Origin: Petunia secreta
Taxonomy: Eukaryota; Streptophyta; Magnoliopsida; Solanales; Solanaceae
Length of the DNA: 64,000 bases
Assembly: GCA_029990175.1 (NCBI GenBank)
Contig: JARKIP010000215.1
Location: 1-64,000, forward strand
Direction: 5' to 3'
Position 1 is the stretch's first letter. Each line of letters opens with the position of its first letter. Of this stretch, positions 32,156 to 44,190 are shown in pieces. A program made the position numbers and the translations under genes. Under the pieces are notes generated by a model. That model saw nothing but the letters and a program-made list of their open reading frames with translations, did no database searches and had not been told where the DNA came from.

Positions 32156-32764
32156 GGCCGAGACTTAGAGAGCTCGGCGAGTTACTCAACAGGCAGAGCT
32201 ACTCAACGAGCAGAGCTATTCAACGAGCAGAGCTACTCAACGAGCAGCTTCATACTTGGGGTGTTGGGGAGCTTTAAAACGGGCAGCAACTTAGGATACT
32301 CGGGCAGCTTCTCACCGAGCTCTTATTTGATACTTTACATAGACAATAATAGTTACTGGGCCCTGCGTGGTCGCCTGACATTTAGCCAAATTATTGGCCT
32401 TTCTTTAGTTAACCTTTTCCTAGTTGATTTAGGTATTAAGGGTTGATCTATATAAGCCCCACTTAGACTTTATTTTCATTCAGCACCTTTGATAATAGAA
32501 CGCAGCTTTATGCTCTCAAAAACAAAACCTTTGTGAACTTGTCCAATTTGGTGAAATTAAGATTGCACTTGTTCCTCCATTGATCATTCAATTTACAAGG
32601 TCCAAGTGATCTTGAGGATTGTTGCTTAGCTCTAGGTGCTCTTTGACATCTAACAAGGGGGTGAGTAGACTAGTTCCTACTAAATTCCTTGTTGTAGTTC
32701 AAACTGTGTCTTGCTTCTATCTTTTTATCATTGTTTCTTGCTTCCTCTAATTTAGATTGCATCA
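32059..32764 (+). repeat. E3 3' LTR (706 bp)
   Basis: Matches the 5' LTR end to end apart from two fewer 17-bp units (32179-32246) and about 26 extra bases near 32650. Followed by the target duplication AACTA. Confidence 0.92.
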
Positions 32765-32769
32765 AACTA

Positions 32770-33098
32770 TCAGGGACTTGGGGGCTGATACATCAAAACC
32801 AAAGAAAGAGAATGTGAGTATACGTTAGTTTAAATAAAATCCCGTCCTATCCTTCATGGGACCTCTTTTGTGCCAGAGGTAGGCCTATCGAAGATTCGAA
32901 GTAACGTTTGCACCAAACACAACATTTCGTTTGCACAAACATAATCAACACAAGCCTAAAACCCAAAATAATAAAATTTTATTTGATTTGATTGGCTTTA
33001 TTACAACCACTAATTGGAGACAACGAGTCGATTAAAACGAAAACAAAGACACAAAGGATAAAGCGACAAGACTAAGTGCGAAGCAAAGAGGCTTCAGA
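32770..33098 (-). other. ORF1-gag spacer of Ogre copy C
   Basis: Non-coding. The reverse complement matches 41043-41390 of D. Its last bases continue at 27644-27625 on the other side of E3. Confidence 0.8.
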
Positions 33099-33250
33099 TC
33101 AAGCATCAGTTCCAACGTCTTCTTTTTCCTTCTTCTCTTTGACTTCTTCCTTGGGCTTGTGAACCAAGCTCATGGGTGGAGGATCGGCGAATGTCTCCAT
33201 CAGGTCCTTCCCAGCTTCCATGTAACCCAGAGCTTTCGTGAAGAACTCGT
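33099..33250 (-). pseudogene. Ogre copy C ORF1b, C-terminal tail
   Basis: Minus strand: NEFFTKALGYMEAGKDLMET, then a Lys/Glu-rich end. It corresponds to NALGDMDAGKDLLEI of D's ORF1b at about 40905-41040. It is cut at 33250 by the start of D's 5' LTR, so D is inserted here; the rest of ORF1b would be beyond D's far end. Confidence 0.8.
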
Positions 33251-36200
33251 TGTTGACACCCAATTTTGTCCCTCCTATTTTCAAAATCAACAGTTCTCGA
33301 ATTTTGCACATGATCGTGTAGCCACTCTTGCCCTGTCCACTCCATTCAAATTATCTTCTCATAACAGTCTGACAATCGAGGCCATTTTCAAAAGCATCGT
33401 CTCAAACCATAGCTATTTTTACAATTTTTGCAATTACTTCTATTTTTGACAAAATTATCCAAATTGTTTTAAAATCCCAAATAACAATTTTTATGCATTT
33501 TTTAGCCTTCCTAACATTTCAAATTAATTTCCTATTTTTCCTATATTTTTGTATCCATTTATACAATTTTTATACCTATTTTTATGCCTAATATACACTA
33601 GATATACACTTCACATTTCACACCTCACATTTTACACATGTATACACATCAGCCACTTTTTTATACACGTCACGCCTATGTAGATCGATCTTGATCGTCC
33701 ACGTAGACGATCCAAAAGCCAAAAACTAATTTCCTTTTTAATTACTCCACACCCCAAAACCCTACCCCTCAACCTCATTTCCCCTCTCACTTCTTGACCC
33801 GACGCTCCCTTCTCTCTCTTCGGCGATACAAATCGCCACCACTGTCAATGGTCTTTATGGCCAATTTAGCCGGTGAAAATTGGGAAAATTAGTATTTTTG
33901 GATCCCCCTCGTCGTCCGCAATATAACCCACACACTTTCGATGGGGTTTGGACGAGCGGAAACGTAACCCTACGTCGACTAAATCGTCACCGCCGGGAAA
34001 CGCCTCCGGCTTTGTTTTGAATGATATAGACACTGAGAAAGGGGTGAGATTTCTTCCTTCAAACCCTAATTCGAGATGGGTCGACTTGACCCGACCCGGT
34101 TCGAAAATAGGTAAATCCTAATCCCTAATTCTATTCTTCCTATGTTTTTGCCTGCGCCTAAAATTGCCTATTACTTGGTGTGTTTAACATGATCATTTGT
34201 CAATAAACTAGCATAAAAGCGTCGATTCTTTTGGTTTCGCTGTCTCGATAATGTTGTTTATGTGTAAGTGTGCTCGATTTTATTTATGTATAACATTGTT
34301 TAAGTGTTATTAATTGGGTGATTAGGGAGAAGAACTATGGGGTGTTTTAATTATTTTTTTTTTGCTTGTAGTCGAAACTTTGTTCTTAATCCTTTTACAC
34401 TGAATGTAACCCTTTCACGGCCTGTTACTCCTTGTCACCCCTACTGAAAAAGTAGATTAATACCCACGATAATGTGTGTATCTTTAACGGTGAATTGCAA
34501 CCTTTACTTTGGTTAAATGTATGATTATTTGTTTGAAACTAGACTGGTTGAGTTTTGAATTGTGATTTGAAGTTAATTTTGGGATTTGATTGACTCAATG
34601 CTAATTAAAAGGTGATGAAAATCTGTTAAAGGACTAATTGTCTTTTGATTTTTGTTTATTATGTACCTGGACTTTTCTTTGTTTTAGGGAAGGGAATCCT
34701 AGTTTGTTGAGAATTATTTTACCTTAATCAGGGGTGATTTGATTAACCTAAATATGGAAAGGATACAAGGCTGATTTTCCTAACTTTGGGAAACAATATT
34801 CTTTGCCTTATTTCACTTCGACCCGTTTGAAATTAAAACCAGACCTTACACCTATTTAAGTCGAGGCTATTCTACATATTGACACAGACACAGAAAACAC
34901 ACAGTTCATACTAAGAAAAACTAAGGCTGCAGAACACTCTCTCTCTGAAGCTTCAACACATCTCCTTCTCTAGTTTTTTCTTTGGAAGTTCATTGCCCCG
35001 CTTGTTTGGTTGATTCAGTCTTGCAAGTTTTAATCAACATTCATGCTACTTCTCTGTTATCTTACCGTCAGAAGATATCTCGTTTCTCTTCCTGATGACC
35101 TACTGTGTATGATTCTTTATTTATTCATGCTTGGATAACCTGTTCCTTTATTGTCAAAGTTTGGTTAATCTACTATTGTTTGACTGATGCATGCTCATGA
35201 TTTATCTTAGTTCATGTCCTGTTGACTTAGGGATCCAATAGATCATGATAATTCTTGCTAAATAGGAGGACACTGACTGCACATGATTGATAAGGCTCCT
35301 GGTAGATTTCTCTTAATCCAGACCTTCCCTTCCCCATTCCCCTACTAACTCTGCTTTGTTTGTAGTTCTGTTTAGCTTCATGTAGCCTATGTTGTACTCC
35401 ATTGCTTACAGGAGGACCCTGAGGGTTCAATAGGGTCCAGGTTTGGACCTCCTAAACTGGTTCTGATTGGCATTGAATGTGGAAACCTTTGGACCATTGA
35501 GAAGGCCCCTTCTAGTCTTTAAGAAACAGGGCATTCCCCTTTGGCCATCACCCTTTCTTCTTATGTTTTCCCCCTTTAGGAACTGTCCCTAAATTTTTAC
35601 ATTTTCTAAGTGTCCTGCCTATATCCTTTTAAAACAGGGGTACAACAATGATGTTGTACAAATTGGCTATCCAGGAGCCTCTCTCTTATCCCTTCTCTCC
35701 ATGCATGCAATGCATCATGCTTAGGCTTGAGAAAAAATGATTCTGAGTTGTTTCTTCTGTGAAAACTAATTATTTTGGTAGCATGTTTGTAGTCCCACCT
35801 TTACTGAAAGTTTTTACACCTATGGAACATCAGAAGCATGTTTAATTTGTGTCACTATTTGAAACTTTGAATAAAACAGGGGTTGTATGTGTTATGCTTG
35901 CCTAGATGAGACTATTTTTGAAAACTAAACTCGCCCCTCCTTTGCATAAACAGTCTGGGCCCAAAACGTTTTCAAAAAAGGTCCTTTATATGCATAAATC
36001 GATTTTGACCACTACTTATGCTGTTATACACTAATTTAATAGTGTATAGGGGTGTATAAAGTATTTGGGGTCGTTTATACGATTTAAATTATATATTTTT
36101 AATAGCTGTCACTTAGTCATGTATTTGCATGTTTTATACTTGTAAGCACCTATACTTTATATGCGACAGCCTTTATTTGCATCTATGTGCTTCTGTGACA

Positions 36201-36886
36201 CCCGTTTTCAAAAATAGCCTCTCTGCTTATATATATCTTTCCAAAACCCGACCCCCACACCAAAAAGGCTATTAAGGTTAGGGCTCGATAATTAATGACG
36301 AGTCACACCGACTCTAAATGGCCAGTATTTCATTTTAAAACAACACCCCTTTTGGTTTCTTGCTAAATCTGAATTTTATTTACAAAAGCGGACTATTCAT
36401 GCAAAATTGTTTTAAGTATGAAAATTGCATAAATAAACCGAAATTAAGCATCCTTTGCATATTGAAAGTTTTTCTACGATTAGGCGTTTAAATCCTAGAG
36501 GCCATTATCTACGATTGGAAATTATTTGTATATATGTGCGCATAGATATTATTTTAAACTAAAATGCTAAATTAGTTCCTAAAGTTAGTATCTATGATAA
36601 TATACACTCTTTAGCCCAAAACTTAGACTCAGACATTAATCACTTTTCGTGGGACTCGGGGAAGTACCCAACACCTTCTTCCCCGAGTCATTTGGGCTTC
36701 TTACCCGCATAGAATCTCTGGAATTGACTTGTTGACCTATTGAACTTGACCTTAGACACTTAGGTGACGTAATACGCCTTAGAAATTATATTAGGTGGTG
36801 ACTCCAACATTTAAACTCAAACGAGTTCACTCAGTCAAATCCGAAACCCGACTCTCCTCGAGTTGAGTCCAAAATCTGGTATGACA
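33251..36886 (+). repeat. D 5' LTR (3636 bp)
   Basis: Begins TGTTGACACCCAATTTTG and ends TATGACA before the primer site. The 3' copy at 50166-52223 covers its first 2.08 kb. A TATTTAAG box sits near 34853. No gene is seen inside; small frames are fortuitous. Confidence 0.9.
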
Positions 36887-36888
36887 GA

Positions 36889-36906
36889 TAGGCGACTCCG
36901 CTGGGA
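36889..36906 (+). other. Primer binding site of D (tRNA-Arg type)
   Basis: ATAGGCGACTCCGCTGGG, an altered copy of the TGGCGACTCCGCTGGGG site at 12417-12433. Confidence 0.8.
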
Positions 36907-37536
36907 AAACTGAAAGTCCTAACAACAACAAGTCTTTGCTTTTGGGATTTATTTAATTATTATCTTGTTATTCATTATTATTATTGTCGTACTAACTTGG
37001 CTTCCTTTTTTTTTTTTTCTTTTTTACTTTATTTATTGTATTGAATTTAAATTTCAATGTGACATTTTTGCATATTTCACTCATACTCCCCCACTCCTGG
37101 GAAACGACACTTTACACGCACACGACGATTACATGGATCCCACGGTCACTCCACCACCAAAACACCTTTTAAGAGGGACATTTTGGAATATAGTTGGTCC
37201 GTGGTACAACCAACAATTTCAAATGATCCCACTCCTTGGCCGCCCGCCTTGGGAAACCGTGTCTAGCATTACACCACTCTTCTAATGTAATAACCATGCA
37301 TCATGCCGTAGGAGGGGCTCCCCGTGAGCAGACTACTTTTCAACTTTTCCAAACTACCTAAACGGGTTTCCGACCCCAAAGGGACGTTTGGACATGATTA
37401 TGTGCATTTGAGAGAAAAGAAAAGAAAAGAGAGAAAAAAATGAGACAATAATGAAGACGCATTTTGATTTGTCCAATTATTCTCAAAGCGGACGGGGGTT
37501 TTTAAATCTTATTTTTTTCATTATTTTTAGGTCACA
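36907..37536 (+). other. D leader
   Basis: Untranslated, homologous to 11781-12416. It ends with a T-rich tract and TTTTTAG just before GTCACA and the ORF1a ATG, resembling a splice acceptor. Confidence 0.7.
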
Positions 37537-38937
37537 ATGAGTCAAAAATTTCATCGTTTTGGAATGACTATGGGCACACCTCCTTTGTTGACTAGTATGT
37601 GGAGCAACTTGTCACTGGGAGAGCAAACCGAAGTACGTCAACACTTGGGTCATTTGGTCTCACTATTAGAAATGGAACCATGTAGGGAAATGATCGAAGC
37701 ATCAGTGTCATTTTGGGATGAAGAATTGAACGTGTTTAGGTTTGGGGATATCGAATTAACACCTTTGTTGGAAGAAATAGGGAGGTTTGTGTCACACTCG
37801 GGGTTAGACAAACATCGTTGGCAAAGGGGCCTCATACTAGCAACTAGCATCCCCACAGCTGACGAGTTTCGTTAAAAGTTAGGGATAGTAGCAAGTCTAG
37901 ACGTGGAATTTTTACAACAAAGAAGATACCCTTTTCCTATTTCTACACACATTTTGGGCATTTGAGGGCGTTCGACAACCATAAGAAGGAGTTCAAGTCC
38001 TATGGGGATTGGAGGAGAGCTAGACCATTTGCATTTGCCATTTGTTTCTTATGAGTGATGGTTTTCCCCAAGAGTTCAAGTTATGACATATGTTCAACAC
38101 TTGTCATGGTTGCTGATGCAATGTTCAATGGAAGTGATGGTTATCATTATACCATAGTTCCTATGATAGTAGCAGACATTTATCAAGCTTTGGGTTGTTG
38201 CAAAAGAGGAGAAAAATACTTCTAAGGGTGTAATCTTCTACTACAAGCACGGTTCAAAGAACATTTAAGGAAAGCAAGGGGTGTGCAAGCATTGTCCAAA
38301 CCAGCTGGTTACAACTACTTGATTGGGGAGCGGTATGGGGTTTCAAAACTCAAGCAGCCAAGCAACACAGAGAAATGGGTAACATTGTTCGAATAACGAA
38401 GGACTCAATTCAGTGGATGTTCACTTGGTTTCCTTCATCAGATTTCATCATTAGTTCTGAGAAGGCATCCTTTGTGATACTTATTGGGTTAAGAGGCCTC
38501 CAACCTTACAAACCATTAAGAGTAATGAGGCAAGCATGGAGGAAACAAATCATACCATTGATACCAGGAACGAAAGACTATCAGTTTGACTACACTGAAT
38601 ATGTTGTTCCAAGGGTCAAGAGCATTAGGAAGTCATGGGTAAGAACACAATTCATGGAAGAAGCATCACTAGAACCTGATAGATACAACGCTGGATGCGA
38701 ACCAAACTACAAAAGCTGGTTATGCTCTAGTATAAAGGGAAATGTGGCAGTAGGGCCAAGTCGTGGAAATAACATAAGAGATCGTGAGGCAGATGCTCAA
38801 ATTCAGTACCGAGAGTTCATGTTGAAAGCTGTCAAATGGATAAGGAAAACAAAGAAGAGATCGAAGTATGGAAGAAGCGTACATTAGAACTAGAGGAAAA
38901 GATAGAGGAGTTGGAAACGAAACTTGAGCAATGAAAT
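37537..38937 (+). pseudogene. D ORF1a: extra gene upstream of gag, broken
   Basis: ATG at 37537. The first 112 codons are open: an N-terminal region with LGHLVSLLEMEP, FWDEELNVFRFGDIELTPLL and EEIGRF. It stops at TAA (37873-37875) and resumes in other frames; 38375-38887 codes the C-terminal half (SFVILIGLRGLQPYKPLRVM, then a Lys/Arg-rich coiled stretch). The overall pattern reminds me of plant transposon proteins annotated as DUF7745 or plant mobile domain; this is from memory and unverified. Function unknown. It aligns along its length with ORF1b just downstream. Confidence 0.7.
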
Positions 38938-39049
38938 TTGGAGTGTGCAGAGATAGACATCCTACACTTGGTAGCAGCCAAAGGATACTTAACCAAAGCT
39001 ATGGAAGAAGTCAAGGATATTACACGAGAAGCAAAGAGGACCAAGATGG

Positions 39050-39406
39050 AAAGGGAGTGTGCTTCCTAGTCAAAGGGTCATTTTTTCTCTTGTATTTTAT
39101 TTTTTCGAAACTATCATGTACTCATTTTCAAATGTTGGGGAATTTATGAGAATAATTGGCTACAAAATGCGGATTCATTTTCTTTGCATAATGACAAACC
39201 TAAGAAGGCTATACGTCCTTGTCACGTAATAGTCCATTAGTAAACATACGCAAATGTCAAAAGGGTTTTTAACCCGAAAAGTGGCAAATTGGATCTCTGC
39301 ATTGATTCGAAGAAACGTTTTCACAAAACATTGATTGTCTATTTAAACATGATCAAAACTATAACAATGTTTTGGTCTTTACCTTTTCTTGGTTTGTTTT
39401 CAGACT
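39050..39406 (+). other. Spacer between ORF1a and ORF1b
   Basis: AT-rich, no gene. It ends in TTGGTTTGTTTTCAG three bases before the ORF1b ATG, a strong splice-acceptor-like sequence. Confidence 0.6.
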
Positions 39407-41042
39407 ATGGCTGCAAAGGGTACCCTCTAATTTAAGATCGTTTCCCAACTTCCTCACTTGATCAGACTTTGGTGGAATGATTTGGCTGTTGTTAGCAAAG
39501 CTCATGTTCAAAAGATGTTGGGAGAGTTGGTAGCTCTCAAGAACTACACAGCCATGACTGGTTTGGTTGAAGCTGCTACATATTTCTGGGACTACAAAAG
39601 GGTTGTGTTTCATTTCAATGGTTTCGAGTTGGCACCAATGCTGGAAGAATTTGGAGGGCAAGCAGGGTTAGAGCCTGGACCCGAGACTATAATTTATCCC
39701 CGAGACGTGGAGCCTAAGGAGTTCATGGAATTGTTGGGAGTCGCTTATGACCCATACGTTGAGGGAGTGCAGGATGGGAAGGTCACAGTGGAATACTTGC
39801 ATTCTAGATTTGGAGATCCAACACTCAGACATGAATGGACTAGGGCGTGGGAGATTCAAGATTGGGAGTGGACTGAATCCAATGCTTTCATCATTGCTTT
39901 TCTGGGAAGCATGGTTTTCTCTGAGAAAGGAGGCAAGATCGACATAAGGCTAGAGAGAGTAGTAGGGGGCTGCGCAAAGGATCTTTCAAACTTCAGGTGA
40001 GTTTGGTCCCAATGATTTTGGGAGAAGTTTATAGGGCCTTAATCAAATGTAGGAGGGGAGGAGATTTCTTCGAAGGATGTAACCTGTTGCTGCAAATATG
40101 GCTGATAGAACACTTGCACAATGTCCCCGTCAGTCCAGTGGTACCAAAACCTTCTTGGCAAGGAGGGATCCGCTCACATAGCACCCGTATGGCTGGAAGA
40201 GTGGCATGGGAATACCCCGTAAAGATGGAAGGTTGGTGAACCAAGCTCGAGGAACTGCAAGTGGTGCAATGGGTGATTGAAAATTGTGCTTGCTTCATTG
40301 TCTCCATACAAGGTCAAGACATCACTTTCTTGACATTGATTGGATTCCGACGAACTCATCACAATGTTCCTCTAAGGATCCTTCGACAAGTGGGTATGAC
40401 TCAACAAACCCCGCAGTTGACCGAGGGAAGAAGCTTTAACGTTGACATAAAGGACATCGAACATCCGATGATTCTCACCATATTGACAATGTGGGAGAAA
40501 AGGCTTACTATGCAATTTTGCCGTGGTTGTGACAGCAGGGTGAACCCCACAGCTACCCTAGCCTACCCTTAATGGCTCAGCGAAGATAAGGCAATATTTC
40601 GATCTAAGACTACACTAAAAAGGAAGCCAAAGCTCCAAATGCTACTGAAAAATACAAGAAGCTGAAACACGAGTTCGACCAAAGAAAGAAGGAGTTAAGG
40701 GTGACACAAGAGAGGGAAATGAGGAGACAGTACACGGATAAGATCAAATGAGATGAACTCAAGTATTGGACCAGCAAAGTCATGACTGCAAGGCAAGCTG
40801 CTGGGAATTTACAAGATTTACTCAAAGGATGGCGAGAGTATTTTAAGTCAGTACTGCTGGAAGAGAAGGAAGCAAAGGGATTGGAAATCTGCGAGTTCTT
40901 CATAAATGCTCTGGGTGACATGGATGCTGGAAAAGACCTGCTGGAAATATTTGCTGATCCTCCGCTCATTAGTTTGGTTCACAAACCCAAGGAGGAAGCC
41001 AAAGAAGAGAAGGAAAAGGAAGATGTTGGAGCTGATGTTTGA
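39407..41042 (+). pseudogene. D ORF1b: diverged tandem paralogue of ORF1a, broken
   Basis: ATG at 39407 (MAAKGTL), with an immediate TAA at 39428-39430. 39458-40000 is open and has LGELVALKNYTAMTGLVEAA, YFWDYKRVVFHFNGFELAPM and LEEFGGQ, which align with ORF1a. 40261-40572 has LIGFRRTHHNVPLRILRQ, aligned with LIGLRGLQPYKPLRVMRQ of ORF1a. The tail (40782-41042) has a basic stretch, NALGDMDAGKDLLEI and a Lys/Glu-rich end. Copy C keeps the same tail at 33099-33250, so ORF1b is a regular part of this family. Function unknown. Confidence 0.7.
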
Positions 41043-41487
41043 ACCTGAAGTCTCTTTGCTTGGCACCTAGTCTAGTCATATCGAGTCAAGTCGTCTTGTC
41101 CTTTCTTTGTGTCATTTTCATCTTAATTGAGTCATTAGTGGTTGTAATAAAGCCAAGCAAATTAAATAAAATTTTGTTATTTTTTGGGTTCTAGATTGGT
41201 GATGATTATGTTTATTCAAATGGAATGATGTGTTTGATGCAAACGTTACTTCGAATCTACGATAGGCCCACCTCTGGCACAAGAGAAGTCTCATGCATGA
41301 TAGGACGCGATTTTGTTCAAATTAATGTATACTCACATTTACTCCTTTTGTTTTGATGTGAAGTTCCAAAGTCCCTGATAGTTTGGTGTGTGCATTCTGG
41401 CCGCGCCGCAATACCGGTTGAGGTCCAAAGGATCAATCCCAACACCTCCCCCTTTACCTACAAGGACAAGGATGAGACGAAATATCA
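41043..41487 (+). other. D spacer between ORF1b and gag
   Basis: Non-coding. This is the reference for the site at which copy C carries the MATE block: C matches up to about 41399 and again from about 41480. Confidence 0.75.
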
Positions 41488-43590
41488 TGGCTGAGTTAGA
41501 CAAAGTTGGAAATGGAACTCTTGAGAAACAAGGCATGGTCGCCTATGAAAGTTATGCTAAGCTGGAGCAGAGGTTGCTCGAACTAGAAAATAGGATTCCT
41601 CTTGCCCGTACTGATGAGATCATTGAACCAAACCAAACTGCTCGACCTCACGGCAAAGATCCACTATACCCTGAAAAATACATTCCTTACCCGACCTACA
41701 CCGCACCGCCAAAAGCACCACAAAACAACTTACCCTCCTTTACCATTGAAACAAAAACCATCCCATTACCCACCAAGTATCATGAAATGTACGCATGGAC
41801 TAAGGAAGACCCAGACAGCAGCAAAGAGCAAGTCCAATGGCTGGTTGAGAAGTTCAAACAACTCCAAGACACTGAGGGAACCCGAGGGTTAGCTTATGAG
41901 GATCTCTGCTTGTATCCTGACTTGAAACTACCTGAAGGCTACAAGACACCCAAGTTCAACATGTTCGACGGTAGTGGAGATCCAATGGCACATTTAAGAT
42001 CTTACTGTGATAAGTTGATTGGAGTCGGTCACGACGAAAAGATCCGCATGCAGTTGTTCAATCGCAGTCTGACTGGAGATGCGCTAGTATGATACTCTAA
42101 GCAACAAACAAAGAAGTGGATGAGCTGGAAAGCGATTCTTGGAGACTTTGTCGACAGTTTTGGGCACAACACTAATGCCATGCCTGACAGGTTCTACCTA
42201 GAGAAATTTAAGAAGAAGCCCATTGAGACTTTTAGAGAGTTCGCAACTAGATGGAGGGTTAAAGCCGCCAAAGCCCAACCTCCCATGGAAGACGTTGAGA
42301 TAGTGGCGACTTTCATTTGCATACAAGAAGATGTCTATTTTGACAAAATGCTGAATCTGCAAGATAAGAAGTTTGGAGAGCTGATCAAGATTGGGGATAT
42401 GGTTGAAGATGGACTGAAGACTGGAAGGATTGTTAGCCTGATCGCACTACAAGCCGCTAACAAAGCCTTACAAGCTGGCAGCACTACTACCTCAAGAAAG
42501 AGGAAGGACGACGTCTCATTCGTGGCCGCATCACTTGACCACTCCCCTACTCACAACCACTACTACCAAACACCTCCTCCCTCCTACCCATACATACAAC
42601 CCACATCTACCTAACCAGTCTATAACACCCAACCCATGTACCAAAGCCCACCACCACAAAGACCAACATACCCACAAAGTCCCAACTACCGAAATACCAA
42701 TACCTATTCACCAAGGCCTCACGCCAATAACAACCCAAGACCCAAAAGAAACTACACCCCGTTGGCTGAATCTCGCACTCAGTTGTTTGAGACACTCAAA
42801 GCAGCCGGTCACATAAAACCCGTGCCATTCAAAATGCCTGATAGGATGACACCATACTTTGATCAAACCAAAACCTATGCCTGTCATTTTGGAGTACCTG
42901 ATCACGATACTGAAAAGTGCTACGCCTTGAGGGACAAGATACAAGACTTGATAGACCAAAAGGTAATACACTTGAAGACTCCAAACGTGCAGAACAACCC
43001 CCTGCCTAATCATGGAGATAACAGGGTGAACCTGATCGAGTTGGATGAGGAATGCAGTTTAGAAGGGACTATTGTTAAGCCAAAAGAAAAGGTACCAGCC
43101 ACCGCTTCAGTTGCTCAAGCTGCTACAGCACCAGAGCCCACTGAGGTAGAAGTGGCCCCAAAATTCTATATCGGTGTGGTTCCACCATACAGCGATAAGG
43201 CGGTACCTTGGGACTATGAAAGGGAGAAGAAGAACAAGTCTGTAGTTGAGACTGTTGTCGCGCAGGGGATGACTAAGAGTAGGAGGATTTACACTCCCGA
43301 GCATCTTGTTCAAGATAGACGAGGCATCAGGGAGGAGGAGTTCGAAGGATTGTGGAAGAAGGTGCAAGCAAAGGAGTACTCCGTAGTTGAGCACTTAGGC
43401 AAAACTCCAGCACAAATCTCTGTTTTGGCTTTGCTCCTCAAGTCGGAAAGCCACCGAAGTGCTTTGACGAAGGTGTTGGACGAAGCACATGTTCCGGTGG
43501 AACTTCAGTTGAAAACCTATCTAGCATGGTTGGACAAGTTATGGAGTCTAACCGAATTTCTTTTTAGGGAGATGAGCTACCACCTAAAGG
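41488..43590 (+). pseudogene. D gag
   Basis: ATG at 41488 (MAELDKVGNG); an earlier in-frame ATG at 41473 is possible. N-terminal helical part (YAKLEQRLLELENRIPLA), capsid (LRSYCDKLIGVGHDEKIRMQ; MPDRFYLEKFKKKPIETFRE), Pro/Tyr-rich stretch (about 42540-42700), and a knuckle-like motif (CHFGVPDHDTEKC, about 42880). A TGA at 42090-42092 replaces a Trp codon kept in copy C; a TAA follows near 42612; a frameshift near 43495 leads to a false end at about 43595. Intact gag would form the particle; this one cannot. Confidence 0.8.
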
Positions 43591-43591
43591 G

Positions 43592-44190
43592 TTGAATCAC
43601 AACAAATCTTTGTACGTCACTGTCAAATACAAAGACTGGTTCGTGGGAAGAGTTTTGATCGACGGAGGTTCCGGTCTGAACATATGCCCGTTTATCACTC
43701 TGAAAAGAATGGGAGTCGAACAAAGCAAGATAAGGGAGAGCGACATGAAGGTAAACGCATTTGATGGGTCACAAAGAAGCACCATTGGGGAGATTGGCCT
43801 AACTATCATGGTCGGTCCCGTGGAGTTCATTGATGAGTTCCATATCATGGACATCTCTGCTTCCTACAATCTGCTACTGGGGAGGCCTTGGATCCACATG
43901 GTTGGTGCGGTGCCTTCCACATTGCACCAAACCGTGAAGTTCGAATGGGATCACAAAGAGGTGGTAGTGTTCAGTGAGGGGAACAATTCAATCTACAATA
44001 AGCAAACCATACCAGCAATTGAAGGGGATATTCCTGATGGGCAGACGTTTTATACTGGAACTCGTGGGAGCAGTGCAAGGCACTCAAGGAAGACGCCGCA
44101 AGAACTACGACTCAAGTTGGGATCCCACAGACATGGTCCAAGGAGGTTACACTGCACACTTTCCTCCCAAGTTGGTCAACACACCGCCTG
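43592..44190 (+). pseudogene. D aspartic protease
   Basis: The open segment carries VLIDGGSGLNICPFITLKRM (about 43655-43715; catalytic Asp in DGG) and YNLLLGRPWIHMVGAVPSTL. It would cleave the gag-pol chain. A frame change near 44055 moves to the linker frame. In the wild-type order it is one chain with gag. Confidence 0.75.

Larger units (their letters stand above)
27645..32764 (+). mobile_element. E3: non-autonomous gypsy-related LTR element with its own long frame
   Basis: LTRs at 27645-28357 and 32059-32764, primer site 28360-28371, polypurine tract 32045-32058. The 5-bp target duplication AACTA is present at 27640-27644 and 32765-32769. It is inserted in the ORF1-gag spacer of Ogre copy C: joining 27644 to 32770 restores the match to D near 41380. 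It encodes a gag/protease-like frame and a long unknown frame, but no RT, RNase H or integrase. Termini (TGATGC...GCATCA), primer site, tail motif and predicted leader intron resemble E2, so an E2-like element is the likely helper (inference). Confidence 0.9.
12437..33250 (-). mobile_element. Ogre/Tat copy C, minus strand, interrupted
   Basis: Pieces in element order from the right: ORF1b tail (33250-33099), spacer (33098-32770, then 27644-27625 across E3), MATE block (27624-23897), gag (23896-22650), protease and linker (22650-20549), intron (20548-20350), pol (20349-16923), 3' UTR with repeats (16922-15846), 3' LTR (15845-12437). Order and orientation are collinear with element D. The 5' end is cut off by the insertion of D at 33251. 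Confidence 0.75.
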
